Positions 15,325 to 23,795 are shown, counted from the first letter of the stretch. The stretch is DNA of 39,033 nt from an uncultured Oscillospiraceae bacterium (GCA_905205085.1 CAJLCG010000009.1:1-39033), one strand, 5' to 3'. Translations and numbers: made by a program. Notes: generated by a model not told the origin, from the sequence alone.

Positions 15325-16749
15325 TCAGTTCCAGAAATCCACCTTTTCCTTCAGGCCGATGGAAGAGGCCTTGAACTCGGGATTCTTGCCGGCCTTCTTT
15401 TGCTGGATGTAGTCGTTGAGGCAGCGCAGGGCGGGCTTGAGGAGCAGGAAGATGACGGGCACATTGATGAGAGCCATCAGGCCCATGAGTACGTCGGCGG
15501 TGTCCCACACAACGGTGAGCTGCATGGTGGCGCCCAGACACACCACCACGGTGGCGATGGCCCGCTGGATATACACAGCGGTGCGGGAGGGAGCCTGGTT
15601 GAAGAGGTAGGATAGGCCGGTCTCGGCATAGTAGAAGTTGCCCAGCAGGGTGGTGAAGGCGAAGAGGAACAGGGCCACGGTGATGAAGATCACGCCGAAC
15701 TGACCCAGGGTGCCGGCCATGGCCTGCTGCACGAAGGGCATACCGGCCGCCTCCGCGGTGGGGGCCACACCGGAGCACAGCAGCAGCATAGCGGTAGCGG
15801 TGCAGACCACGATGGTGTCGATGAACACGGACAGAACCTGGACCAGGCCCTGCTTGGCGGGGTGGGACACGCCGGCGGAACCGGCGGCGCAGGCGGCGGC
15901 GCCGATGCCCGCCTCATTGGAGAACAGGCCGCGCTTGATGCCCTGCATCAGAGCGGAGCCCACAAAGCCGCCGAAAATGGCCTGGAAGTTAAAGGCGTTG
16001 CGGAAGATGCTGGCAAACACGGCGGGGATGAGGGAGATGTGGGTAAAGACCACAAAGAGGGTGACGGCCAGGTACAGCACGCCCATCACAGGCACCAGCA
16101 CGGCGGTAATGTTGGCGATCTGCTTGCCGCCGCCGCTGATGCAAACCAGGAACACCACGGCCAGCACAATGCCCACGATCCAGGGGGTGAGGGTGGGATC
16201 ATAGAAGCTGTAAGCCTTGAGGGAGTCGGCAATGTTGAAGGAGGCCACCAGGTTAAAGCCCACCATGTAGGTGAGGATCATCACCACGGCAAAGAGAACG
16301 CCCAGCCAGCGCTGCTTGAGGGCCTGCTCGATGTAGTAGGCGGGGCCGCCGTAGCAGCTGCCGTCCTTGGCACGTTTCTTGTAGATCTGAGCCAGAGTAC
16401 CTTCCACAAAGGCGGTGGCGCTGCCCAGCAGGGCGGTGACCCACATCCAGAACACCGCGCCGGTGCCGCCCAGGCAGATGGCGGTGGAGATGCCGGCGAT
16501 GTTGCCGGTGCCCACGCGGGAGGCGGTGGAGACCATCAGGGTCTTGAAGGCGGAGATGCTGTTCTGGTCCTCGCTGGGCTGCATGACGATGCGGATGGAT
16601 TCGGGCAGGAACCGGAACTGGACGAACTTGGTGCGCACGGTAAAGTAGATGCCGCCCGCCACCAGCAGGACGATGAGGATGTAGGTGTAGAGATAGTTGC
16701 TGATGCTGCCGATGAAGCCGCTGTATGCGGCGGCGATGGTCTCTAACAT
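15325..16749 (-). CDS. AGCS-family sodium:amino-acid symporter (probably glutamine/alanine/glycine)
   Basis: A 474-residue membrane protein with about ten hydrophobic segments. The AGCS family is clear from GTGNIAGISTAI, the NEAGIGAAA motif (in GLFSNEAGIGAAACAAGS) and the W-W-rich closing region. Such carriers bring in small neutral amino acids with Na+. It is 21 bases downstream of the glutaminase gene with a good GGAGGT site, so glutamine is the likely cargo: uptake followed by deamidation to glutamate and ammonia. The operon ends in the terminator just after it. Confidence 0.92.
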   Translation of the reverse strand: MLETIAAAYSGFIGSISNYLYTYILIVLLVAGGIYFTVRTKFVQFRFLPESIRIVMQPSEDQNSISAFKTLMVSTASRVGTGNIAGISTAICLGGTGAVFWMWVTALLGSATAFVEGTLAQIYKKRAKDGSCYGGPAYYIEQALKQRWLGVLFAVVMILTYMVGFNLVASFNIADSLKAYSFYDPTLTPWIVGIVLAVVFLVCISGGGKQIANITAVLVPVMGVLYLAVTLFVVFTHISLIPAVFASIFRNAFNFQAIFGGFVGSALMQGIKRGLFSNEAGIGAAACAAGSAGVSHPAKQGLVQVLSVFIDTIVVCTATAMLLLCSGVAPTAEAAGMPFVQQAMAGTLGQFGVIFITVALFLFAFTTLLGNFYYAETGLSYLFNQAPSRTAVYIQRAIATVVVCLGATMQLTVVWDTADVLMGLMALINVPVIFLLLKPALRCLNDYIQQKKAGKNPEFKASSIGLKEKVDFWN

Positions 16750-16770
16750 GTCGAGGTACCTCCTGTTTGT

Positions 16771-17700
16771 TTAGTCTGTTTGGCTGTCCGCGTCAAAGAT
16801 GTGCAGGTGCAGCTGCTGGGACAGGTGGCGCAGCACCCGCTCTCCGGCCACACTGTTGCCCTTGCCGTCCAGGGCAGGGCCGAAGATGCCGATGCCCATC
16901 CGCCGGTCTACCACCGACAGGATGCCGCCTCCCACGCCGCTTTTGGAGGGAATGCCCACCTGGACGGCAAAGGTGCCCGAGCCGTCATACATTCCGCAGG
17001 TGAGCATAATGGTCTTGACCACCCGGACAGTGTCGGGGGAGAGCAGGCGCTCTCCGGTGGCGGGGCAGATGCCGCCGCCGGCCAGCAGCAGGCCCAGTCC
17101 CGCCAAGCTCTCTGCCGTTACGCTCAGAGAGCACATGCGTACATAAAAGTCCAGCGTCCGCTCCACGTCGCTGCGGATAACCCCCTTGTTCTCCAGCAGA
17201 TAGGCGATAGCGCGGTTGCGGGAGATGTTGGACATCTCCGAGTGGTAAACCTTCTCATCCAGACCGATCTCCGGGTCCATACACAGCTTCCGGGTGAAGG
17301 CCAGCATTTGATCAAAGGAGATCTTGGGCTCCAGGTAGCTGTCCACAGCGATGGCTCCGGCGTTGATCATGGGGTTGCTGGGGGAGCTGCCTGCCGCCTC
17401 CAGCTTGCCCATGGCATTGAAGGCGTCTCCCGAGGGCTCCATACCCACCTGGGCAAATACGGTCTCAAAGCCGCACAGCTCCAGGGCGGCGGCCAGGCTG
17501 ATCACCTTGGAGATACTCTGGATGCTGAAGCGCACCTTGGTATCGCCTGCGGAGTACCGCCCGCCGTCCGACGTAAAGACGCAGGCGCCCAACTGATGCT
17601 TGTCCACCTTGCTCAGCTCCGGAATGTAGGATGCGGTCTGTCCCAGTTCCGCCGCGGGCCTGGCCGCGGCCACCGCCTGGGTAAGTACGGTCTGGATCAT
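16771..17700 (-). CDS. glsA: Glutaminase (serine-dependent, GlsA type)
   Basis: A 309-residue enzyme that converts L-glutamine to glutamate and ammonia; the length is typical for the beta-lactamase-like glutaminases. The catalytic Ser62-x-x-Lys65 pair is in FSIQSISKV, and the family motifs NPMINAGAI and GSGTFAVQVGIPSKSGVGGG are intact. The start at 17700 follows AAGGAGGA; the open frame continues 16 codons upstream without a site. It is cotranscribed with an amino-acid symporter, and a LysR gene lies just upstream in the same direction, separated by a terminator. Confidence 0.95.
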   Translation of the reverse strand: MIQTVLTQAVAAARPAAELGQTASYIPELSKVDKHQLGACVFTSDGGRYSAGDTKVRFSIQSISKVISLAAALELCGFETVFAQVGMEPSGDAFNAMGKLEAAGSSPSNPMINAGAIAVDSYLEPKISFDQMLAFTRKLCMDPEIGLDEKVYHSEMSNISRNRAIAYLLENKGVIRSDVERTLDFYVRMCSLSVTAESLAGLGLLLAGGGICPATGERLLSPDTVRVVKTIMLTCGMYDGSGTFAVQVGIPSKSGVGGGILSVVDRRMGIGIFGPALDGKGNSVAGERVLRHLSQQLHLHIFDADSQTD

Positions 17701-17743
17701 GGTTCTTCCTCCTTGGTTTTGACGCGTTGGCTTTCTGGCATTC

Positions 17744-17780
17744 AGCATAGCAGGCGGAGCGGGATTTGTATAATACGCAA
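17744..17780 (-). promoter_or_regulatory. Promoter and LysR-type box of glsA
   Basis: On the minus strand: possible -35 TATACA (17767-17772), 17-nt spacer, -10 TATGCT (17744-17749). The -35 lies in an interrupted dyad TTG-N9-CAA (17766-17780, TTGTATAATACGCAA), which has the spacing of a LysR-family site. Confidence 0.5.
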
Positions 17781-17801
17781 CTGTTTTGGCGGATATAAAT
17801 A

Positions 17802-17830
17802 AAACGGATAGCGGAGACCGCTATCCGTTT
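17802..17830 (-). terminator. Terminator of the LysR gene upstream of glsA
   Basis: A 13-bp stem AAACGGATAGCGG / CCGCTATCCGTTT (17802-17814 with 17818-17830) with a 3-nt loop and T-rich sequence beyond it on the minus strand. Confidence 0.85.
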
Positions 17831-17832
17831 GG

Positions 17833-18759
17833 TTAATTTAGCCTTGCTTTTACATTTTCTATAAATTCCTGGGTGATGTCAGACAGAGGTTCGCCCTCCA
17901 TCTTCACATAGCCGAATTCAAACATGAAGTCGCAGCCGCTGATGGGTACCGACATGGCCTTGTAGCCCGCATCCTGCATCTCAAAGTCGTGGATGCCGAT
18001 GCTGTAAAAGTCGCTCACCGAAATGAGACGCATCAAAGACTGCCGGTTGGAAAGATAGATCACCTTGGAGCTGTTGCCCTCCAGCCCCTGGAGCTGGGTC
18101 TCAAACAGATTGTGGGCCAGATCGTCATACTGCCCCAGATAGCGGATCATGCCGTAGGGGGCCAGGGCCTGAAGGGTGATGGGCTTGTGCTGGCGCACCA
18201 GGGGGTGGTTTTTGGAGATGACGATGTGGGGTTCCACATAGGCCAGACTACGGTAGACCATCCGCTGGGAGGAGAGCAGCTTTTCCATCTCCCGGCGGCG
18301 CTTGCTGTCAAAGTGAAATACCCCCACCGTGGCCCGGCCAGAAAGTACGTCGTCAATGACCTCTTCGGCGTTGCCCTCATAGAGGCGGTGGGAGAAGGAG
18401 GGCTGGTCCTGGTGGTTGAGGACCACTTCGATAAAGCTCTCCATCACGTGAGAAAACTTGGTCATAGACACGGAAAGATGGTTAAATTCCGCAGTTTTTA
18501 TGCTGGGTCGCCGCAGACAGTTCATTTCCTCCAACACCCGGGCGGCGTGCTTTAAAAACTCCTCTCCCTCGGGGGTTAGGGTCACCCCCTGATTGCTGCG
18601 GTTGAGCAGGAGATAGCCCATTTCATTTTCCAGGTCGTGGATAATTTTACCCAGATGAGGCTGGGAAATAAACAATGCCTGGGCCGCTTTGTTGATGGAA
18701 CCCAGCTGGGCCACTTTAATAAAACACTCCAGATGCTTTAAATTGATATTGTATGACAT
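17833..18759 (-). CDS. LysR-family transcriptional regulator (candidate glsA regulator)
   Basis: A 308-residue LysR protein: winged helix-turn-helix in residues 1-60 (GSINKAAQALFISQPHLGKIIHDLE) and an effector-binding domain from about residue 90. It lies upstream of and in the same direction as glsA and the AGCS symporter gene, and a TTG-N9-CAA site sits in the glsA promoter, so it may activate that operon, perhaps in response to glutamine or glutamate. The ligand is not shown by the sequence. The ribosome site (GGGGGG) is weak. Confidence 0.9.
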   Translation of the reverse strand: MSYNINLKHLECFIKVAQLGSINKAAQALFISQPHLGKIIHDLENEMGYLLLNRSNQGVTLTPEGEEFLKHAARVLEEMNCLRRPSIKTAEFNHLSVSMTKFSHVMESFIEVVLNHQDQPSFSHRLYEGNAEEVIDDVLSGRATVGVFHFDSKRRREMEKLLSSQRMVYRSLAYVEPHIVISKNHPLVRQHKPITLQALAPYGMIRYLGQYDDLAHNLFETQLQGLEGNSSKVIYLSNRQSLMRLISVSDFYSIGIHDFEMQDAGYKAMSVPISGCDFMFEFGYVKMEGEPLSDITQEFIENVKARLN

Positions 18760-18808
18760 CTCGAACTGCCCCCCTTAGAAAAAGGATGACTTGGATTTTA
18801 TTAGCGAA

Positions 18809-18817
18809 ATTATATCA
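18809..18817 (-). promoter_or_regulatory. Extended -10 of the LysR gene
   Basis: On the minus strand the sequence TGA-TATAAT (18809-18817) forms an extended -10. No good -35 is seen 16-18 bases upstream, as expected for a weak or regulated promoter. Confidence 0.5.
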
Positions 18818-18899
18818 CTTTCCCACAAAAAACACTAGGATCTCGCTATTGCTATTTGTGATAAGCGTCATTTCTATGGGCTATTTCCAAAGGCGAACG

Positions 18900-20015
18900 T
18901 CAGCGGTCTGCATCTAAAAATTGCATGGCAATATAGAGCATGGCGGCGTCCCGGGGCCGACGCAGGTCGTAGCCGGTGTACTGGGCCAGCTTGCCCATGC
19001 GGTAGCGGAAGGTATTTTTATGCACATGGATGCTCTGGGCGGCCTGTTCCACATTGCCGTCACAGCGGAAGTACAGCACCAGACATTCCAGCAGCTCTGC
19101 CCGCTCGTCCTCGGGAATGGCCGCAAAGATGGCCCGGCATACGTCCGCCTTGACCTTGGGCTCCAGGTTCTGAAGCACAAAATCCAGGGAGATGCCGCTG
19201 TACTCCAGCAGCGTGTGTCCCTTGGCCGCTGCCCGGGCGGCGATCTTGGCCTCGTTATAGCAGCGGCGGATATCCTCCGCTCCCCGGGACAGGGAGCTCA
19301 GTCCTCCGCTGAGGGAGACATCATAAAAGCTTTCTGCCGCCTGCTGGAAGCGCTTGAGCACATCCAGGGCCTTCTGTCTGGGACCAAACAACAGCAGCAG
19401 GCGGCGATTGACCACGGCGCACAGGGTCTGTTCTTCTTGTAGGTAGCGCTGGGCCATCTGCAGCAGGCGGCCGCTGTGCAGCTCCGGAGGCTGAGCGCTG
19501 CCCCGGGGCTCATACTCCAAAATGGCGATGCGCTTGGGCTCTCGAATGTCGATGTCCAGCAGCGCTCCCCGCTCGGCAAAGGCGGACCAGTCCAGGTCCT
19601 GGGCGAAGAGCCATTCCTCCAGAAAGAGGCTCCGGGCTTGCTCCACCAGTGCGCTCTGCTCCTGCTGATGGATGGTGGTCAGCAGGATCTCAGTCATTTT
19701 TTTGACGATGGCGCCAAAGTCCCGCACCGCATCCGGCGGCCCGGTGATGCCGATGACCCCCTCGCAGTTTCCCTCCACATAGATGGGCAAATTTACCCCC
19801 TGCTGAGCGCCGGGCCCTTCCTCTCCGGCGGCCACCTCCAGCACCGGAAGCTGGCGCTCCAAAATTTCCTTGGCGATGGTGTGCAGCTGGCCGATCCGCT
19901 TGGGATCAGTGCTGGCCAGAATAGTGCCGGTGCGGTCCATGATATTGACGTCCCGGCCGATGGTCTCCTTAATTTCTTCCACGATCCGCATCCCGTTCTC
20001 TTTGGTCAGGAACAT
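18900..20015 (-). CDS. CdaR/PucR-type sugar-diacid-recognition transcriptional regulator
   Basis: A 371-residue regulator. Residues 1-135 match the sugar-diacid recognition domain of CdaR (NIMDRTGTILASTDPKRIGQ and NLPIYVEGNCEGVIGITG); the C-terminus has the PucR/CdaR helix-turn-helix (NVEQAAQSIHVHKNTFRYRM, about residues 315-335). In E. coli CdaR senses glycerate, galactarate or glucarate. Here it is divergent from a D-2-hydroxyacid dehydrogenase gene, which fits a glycerate- or hydroxyacid-responsive switch. No clear terminator follows it. Confidence 0.9.
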   Translation of the reverse strand: MFLTKENGMRIVEEIKETIGRDVNIMDRTGTILASTDPKRIGQLHTIAKEILERQLPVLEVAAGEEGPGAQQGVNLPIYVEGNCEGVIGITGPPDAVRDFGAIVKKMTEILLTTIHQQEQSALVEQARSLFLEEWLFAQDLDWSAFAERGALLDIDIREPKRIAILEYEPRGSAQPPELHSGRLLQMAQRYLQEEQTLCAVVNRRLLLLFGPRQKALDVLKRFQQAAESFYDVSLSGGLSSLSRGAEDIRRCYNEAKIAARAAAKGHTLLEYSGISLDFVLQNLEPKVKADVCRAIFAAIPEDERAELLECLVLYFRCDGNVEQAAQSIHVHKNTFRYRMGKLAQYTGYDLRRPRDAAMLYIAMQFLDADR

Positions 20016-20052
20016 GGCGATCTCCCCTCTGAGATTTGTATTTCATATAAAA

Positions 20053-20099
20053 ATTTTATCTCACTTTTGGCCCAAATACAAGAATGGGTTTGCTATATT
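20053..20099. promoter_or_regulatory. Divergent promoters and dyad between the CdaR-like and dehydrogenase genes
   Basis: Minus strand: -35 TTGTAT (20076-20081), 17-nt spacer, -10 TAAAAT (20053-20058) for the regulator. Plus strand: extended -10 TGC-TATATT (20091-20099) for the dehydrogenase, without a good -35, so activation is likely. A dyad TTTGG-C-CCAAA (20066-20076) lies between the two -10 elements and is a candidate operator. Confidence 0.55.
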
Positions 20100-20136
20100 G
20101 AACATAAGAAAACAAAACATCAAGGAGGAACTTGGA

Positions 20137-21102
20137 ATGAAAATCGTAGTTCTGGATGGATATACCGAGAACCCCGGCGATCTGAGCTGGGACGAACTGG
20201 GCAAGCTGGGCGAGCTGACCGTGTATGACCGCACCTCCTATGTGGAGGACCCCATCATCGCTGAGCGTATCGGCGACGCCGAGGTGGTCATCACCAACAA
20301 GACCCCCATCACCAAGGAGACCATCGACAAGTGCCCCAACATGAAGCTGATCGCCTTCCTGGCTACCGGCTACAACGTGGCTGACTATAACTACGCCAAG
20401 GAGAAGGGCGTGCTGGTGTGCAACGTGCCCACCTACGGCACCGCCTGCGTGGGTCAGTACGCCATCGCTCTGCTGCTGGAGGTGTGCCACCACATCGGCC
20501 ACCACGCCCAGACCGTGAAGGAGGGCAAGTGGGCCAATCACATCGACTGGTGCTACTGGGATTACCCCCTCATCGAGCTGGACGGCAAGACCGCCGGCGT
20601 CATCGGCTTTGGCCGCATCGGCCAGACCACCGGCCGCATCGCCAAGGCCATGGGCATGAAGGTTCTGGCTTACGACGTGTATCCCAACGACTCCGGTAAG
20701 GCTATCGCCGAGTATGTGGACCTGGACACCCTGCTGGCCCAGTCCGACGTGGTGTTCCTGCACTGCAACCTGACCGCCGACAATGAGAAGATGATCAACA
20801 AGGCCAACATCGCCAAGATGAAGGACGGCGCCATCCTGATCAACAACTCCCGCGGCCAGCTCATCCATGAGCAGGACGTGGCTGACGCCCTGAAGTCCGG
20901 CAAGCTGGCGGCCGCCGGCCTGGACGTGGTGTACACCGAGCCCATCAAGGCGGACAACCCCCTGCTCACCGCCCCCAACTGCATCATCACTCCCCATATG
21001 TCCTGGGGCGCCAAGGAGGCCCGCCAGCGCATCATGGATATCACCGTGGACAACGTGAAGGCTTACCTGGACGGCAGCCCCATCAACGTTGTAAATAAAT
21101 AA
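20137..21102 (+). CDS. D-isomer-specific 2-hydroxyacid dehydrogenase (glycerate/hydroxypyruvate reductase-like)
   Basis: A 321-residue NAD(P)-dependent dehydrogenase that interconverts a 2-oxo acid and a D-2-hydroxy acid. The Rossmann motif GFGRIG is at 157-162; the catalytic Arg is in NNSRGQLI, the Glu in VVYTEP and the His in TPHMSWGAKEAR. The overall pattern is closest to glycerate dehydrogenase / hydroxypyruvate reductase, but pyruvate, glyoxylate or other oxo acids are possible. The ATG at 20137 has an ideal AAGGAGGA site; the open frame continues upstream through the promoter and is not coding there. It is followed by two terminators and is therefore probably monocistronic. Confidence 0.9.
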   Translation: MKIVVLDGYTENPGDLSWDELGKLGELTVYDRTSYVEDPIIAERIGDAEVVITNKTPITKETIDKCPNMKLIAFLATGYNVADYNYAKEKGVLVCNVPTYGTACVGQYAIALLLEVCHHIGHHAQTVKEGKWANHIDWCYWDYPLIELDGKTAGVIGFGRIGQTTGRIAKAMGMKVLAYDVYPNDSGKAIAEYVDLDTLLAQSDVVFLHCNLTADNEKMINKANIAKMKDGAILINNSRGQLIHEQDVADALKSGKLAAAGLDVVYTEPIKADNPLLTAPNCIITPHMSWGAKEARQRIMDITVDNVKAYLDGSPINVVNK

Positions 21103-21128
21103 CCGTTTTCCTTCCCATGTAACCTACC

Positions 21129-21179
21129 AAAGAGCACACCCCCTGAGCCGGAGATCTCGGTTTGGGGGGTGTGCTCTTT
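21129..21179 (+). terminator. First terminator after the dehydrogenase gene
   Basis: A 15-bp stem AAAGAGCACACCCCC / GGGGGTGTGCTCTTT (21129-21143 with 21165-21179) with a 21-nt loop. The T tract after it is short. Confidence 0.75.
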
Positions 21180-21180
21180 G

Positions 21181-21250
21181 CGTTATGCTTGGAAAAATGC
21201 TGGGCACAAGCCCGTCAACATGCATTTTTGGGACAAAGAAGAGACCAGAG
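21181..21250. other. Short gene-free stretch between two terminators
   Basis: Together with 21287-21394 this forms most of the 375-base gap before the racemase gene. Apart from the two terminators, the promoter and the operator-like sites listed separately, I see no gene or RNA signature in it. Confidence 0.5.
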
Positions 21251-21286
21251 CGCCGCAGAGAAATTTGGATTCTGCGGCGGTTTTTT
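21251..21286 (+). terminator. Second terminator, upstream of the ureide operon
   Basis: A 9-bp GC-rich stem CGCCGCAGA / TCTGCGGCG (21251-21259 with 21271-21279) followed by G and six T. It insulates the racemase operon from upstream transcription. Confidence 0.8.
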
Positions 21287-21394
21287 GTTATTTTCTGCGC
21301 GAACGGGGGCTATTTGCAGGGAAAAGGGCAAAGAATACGTTCACCATGAAATTGTGCAAAACAGAAGAAAACGCAAAGAAGGAAAAAGTTTTGC

Positions 21395-21423
21395 TTGACA
21401 AAAGAGCCAGCACGAAATATTAT
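21395..21423 (+). promoter_or_regulatory. Sigma-A promoter of the racemase / symporter / hydantoinase operon
   Basis: Consensus -35 TTGACA (21395-21400), 17-nt spacer, -10 TATTAT (21418-21423). It is one of the best promoters in the window, so the operon is probably controlled by repression. Confidence 0.88.
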
Positions 21424-21438
21424 ATATTCAACAATAAA

Positions 21439-21463
21439 GAACGCGTTCAAATATTATGAACGC
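21439..21463. promoter_or_regulatory. Candidate operator with three GAACGC half-sites
   Basis: A perfect palindrome GAACGCGTTC (21439-21448) is followed nine bases later by a third half-site GAACGC (21458-21463), so GCGTTC-N9-GAACGC is also an inverted repeat. It covers roughly +8 to +33 of the transcript, where a repressor would block the promoter. A relaxed copy GAATACGTTC is at 21333-21342. The IclR regulator encoded at 26767 is the natural candidate to bind here. Confidence 0.55.
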
Positions 21464-21477
21464 ACATAGGGAGGACG

Positions 21478-22125
21478 ATGACGGTGAAGATCCTGATTAT
21501 CAACCCCAACAGCGATGAAGAAACCGAGAAGCTGATCCAGCGGGTGGCCGAGGATTTTTTGCAGGGACGTGCCCAAGCGGATGTGGTGTCCATGCAGTCT
21601 GCCCCCAAACTGATCGTCACGTATGAGGATCAGGCGGTATCTGCCACAGAGCTGATCCAGGTGGTGCGGAGCAAAAAGGACGACTACGACGGATTTGTGG
21701 TAGCCTGCCATGGAGATCCCAATCTGGACCTGGTTCAGGAACTCACCGGAAAGCCTACATACGGCATTGCCCAGGCCTCCATGAAGATGGCGGCTATGAC
21801 GGGAAACTTTGCCGTGCTTACCCCTTCGGAGAAGATCATCCCCAAAAAGTTTGCGCTGGCCCGGAAGTACCACTGCCAGGAGCAGCTGAAGCTGGTTCAG
21901 GTAAGTAAGGGCAACCGCAAGGAGGACCTGCTGGAGGCAGGAAAAGAAGCGCTGAAGACACCGGGGGTGCAAGCCATCGTACTGGGATGCGCAAACTATG
22001 CCGGCAGCAGCGGCTGGCTGGAAAAGCGGCTGGGTGTTCCGGTTGTGGACGGTTTGACATGGGCGCTGGCCCTGGTGGAAAGCGAGGCCCGGATTCAGGC
22101 ATACAACCAAAAAGAGGCGGAATAA
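21478..22125 (+). CDS. Asp/Glu/hydantoin racemase family protein
   Basis: A 215-residue cofactor-independent racemase of the aspartate/glutamate/hydantoin family. The two catalytic cysteines are visible: Cys77 in VVACHGDPN and Cys171 in VLGCANYAG. In hydantoin and allantoin operons such enzymes interconvert the D and L forms of the 5-substituted ring before hydrolysis. It is first in an operon with a sodium symporter, an allantoinase-like amidohydrolase and a carbamoyl-amino-acid hydrolase, which supports that role over peptidoglycan D-glutamate supply. The ATG at 21478 is close behind GGGAGG; the GTG at 21484, giving MKILIINPNS, has better spacing and may be the true start. Confidence 0.85.
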   Translation: MTVKILIINPNSDEETEKLIQRVAEDFLQGRAQADVVSMQSAPKLIVTYEDQAVSATELIQVVRSKKDDYDGFVVACHGDPNLDLVQELTGKPTYGIAQASMKMAAMTGNFAVLTPSEKIIPKKFALARKYHCQEQLKLVQVSKGNRKEDLLEAGKEALKTPGVQAIVLGCANYAGSSGWLEKRLGVPVVDGLTWALALVESEARIQAYNQKEAE

Positions 22126-22233
22126 ATCAAAGGCTGACGAAAGAACAGGGAGGGGAGGTAAAAAGTTCCAGAGATATACTCCGCCATTACATTTCAAACA
22201 TTCCAAATTCAAAAAGACTAGGAGAGAAACATT

Positions 22234-22335
22234 ATGGGTGCTAGTGTTAGTTTGATCTTGATGTGGTTGTTTTTCTTTTTCTTAGCGCTGTTTCCCGCAA
22301 TCTATACCTTGACGAAGGGGAGAAATAAGAAATGA
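22234..22335 (+). CDS. 33-residue membrane microprotein, putative symporter accessory subunit
   Basis: A small gene with a good AGGAGAG site. The product has one hydrophobic helix (about residues 5-26, with MWLFFFFLALFP) and a basic tail TKGRNKK, so it should be a single-pass membrane protein with its C-terminus inside. Its stop codon overlaps the start of the symporter gene as ATGA, which ties their translation together. Short single-helix proteins encoded directly before SSS-family symporters are known as small accessory proteins; the match here is by size, topology and position only. It is too short for most gene callers. Confidence 0.75.
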   Translation: MGASVSLILMWLFFFFLALFPAIYTLTKGRNKK

Positions 22336-23768
22336 GTCGGAATGCAATTTATCTAACCGTTGTTATTTTGTTCATGGTCGCCCTGCTGGTCATCGGCATG
22401 CTGATCTCCAGAGGCGTTAAGAACCAGAAAGACTGGATGGTAGCCGGTAAGTCGCTGGGCATGCTGCCCATGGCGGGTACCTATTTTGCCACCATCGTAA
22501 GTGCCGCTTCCATCGTCAGCTATATGGGCTATTATTATCTCAAGGGCTGGCCCGGTGTATGGAACTGCGCAGGAACCTTCCTGACCTCCTTCCTGGCCTG
22601 TCTGTGGTTTGCCAAGCGTCTGCGTAAGGCAGGCTGTGATACCCTTCCCGAATATATTGCCAGCCGGTACGGCAAGCAGCTGGCCATGCCCGCCTCCGTG
22701 CTGATCCTGGTTTGTACCATCGCTCTGCTGGCTGCTCAGGTCACCGGCGGCATCGTGGTGCTGCAGTCCTTTGTTGATTGGAGCAACGTGACCTGCTGCA
22801 TCGTGCTTCTGGTCGTGTTCCTGGCCTTCACCGCCATGGGCGGCATGAAGGCAGTGGCCTGGACCGATACCATCTGCTCCTTTGTGATCATCATCGGCGT
22901 GTGGGTCATGGCCGTGGAGTTCCTGGGCGAGATCGGCGGCTTCACCGCCATGAACGAGCAGGTAGCTGCCATCAACCCCGAGTTTGTCCAGGCCTTCAGC
23001 GTGGAGATTCCCCCGCTGACCGCTCTGTCCTGGGTAGTGACCTGGGGCATCTGCAACTTCGGCGCTCCCCAGTTTATTGCCCGTTTCTTCTCGGCTGAGA
23101 GCCCTGAGATCGCTTCCCGCTCCCAGGGACTGACCGGCATCGGCCTGCTGCTGTTCTACATCCCCCTGTCCATCATCGGTATCGGCGGCATGCTGCTGGT
23201 GCCCGGCATTGAGAATCAGGACCAGGTCTTTACCACTCTGGTAACCACTAAGCTGTCTCCCATCATGGGCGCGATCCTGTTTGCCGCTGTGGTGGCCGCC
23301 ATTATTTCCACCGCTGACTCCCTGCTTCTGCTGGCTGCCTCCACCTTCAGCAACGACATCTATGCCAAGATTAAGCCCAATGTGTCTGATACCCAGCTGC
23401 TGAAAGTGTCCCGTATCGCCACCGTGATCATCGGCATCGGCGGCGTGTCCCTCACCTTCTTCCTGAATGAGGCCATTCAGTTCATCCAGGCCAGAGCGGT
23501 CACCCTGATGGGCGCCGCCATGGCAATCCTCACCATGGTGGGTGTTGTTTGGAAGGGCGCCAACCGCACCGGCGCTGCCGCCAGCATGATCGCCGGCTTT
23601 GCCACTGCCTGCATCTGGTACGCTCTGGGCCAGCCCGGCGGAGTCATGGCTGCTCTGCCCGCGGTTATCGTGGCTCTTGTGGTTCTGGTTGTGGTCAGCA
23701 AGGTCATCGCTCCTCCTCCCGCTGAGGTGGTGGAGAAGTTCTTCCCGGAAGAAGTAAAAGGAAAATAA
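22332..23768 (+). CDS. Sodium:solute symporter (SSS family)
   Basis: A 478-residue membrane protein with about 13 hydrophobic segments of the SSS (PutP/PanF-like) fold. Recognisable parts are the N-terminal DWMVAGKSLGMLPM, the AFTAMGGMKAVAWTD segment and the Na+-binding AAIISTADSLLLLAAS region. It would import the operon's substrate with sodium. By context this is a ureide, hydantoin or related compound. It starts inside the microprotein gene (ATGA overlap) and is followed by a perfect 12-bp hairpin before the amidohydrolase gene. Confidence 0.92.
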   Translation: MSRNAIYLTVVILFMVALLVIGMLISRGVKNQKDWMVAGKSLGMLPMAGTYFATIVSAASIVSYMGYYYLKGWPGVWNCAGTFLTSFLACLWFAKRLRKAGCDTLPEYIASRYGKQLAMPASVLILVCTIALLAAQVTGGIVVLQSFVDWSNVTCCIVLLVVFLAFTAMGGMKAVAWTDTICSFVIIIGVWVMAVEFLGEIGGFTAMNEQVAAINPEFVQAFSVEIPPLTALSWVVTWGICNFGAPQFIARFFSAESPEIASRSQGLTGIGLLLFYIPLSIIGIGGMLLVPGIENQDQVFTTLVTTKLSPIMGAILFAAVVAAIISTADSLLLLAASTFSNDIYAKIKPNVSDTQLLKVSRIATVIIGIGGVSLTFFLNEAIQFIQARAVTLMGAAMAILTMVGVVWKGANRTGAAASMIAGFATACIWYALGQPGGVMAALPAVIVALVVLVVVSKVIAPPPAEVVEKFFPEEVKGK

Positions 23769-23795
23769 ACAACGAAAAAAGTGAGCTTTGTTTTT

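Noticed and set aside
19870..20136. Longer start for the D-2-hydroxyacid dehydrogenase
   Set aside because: The extension runs antisense through the CdaR-like gene and the promoter region; the ATG at 20137 has an ideal ribosome site.
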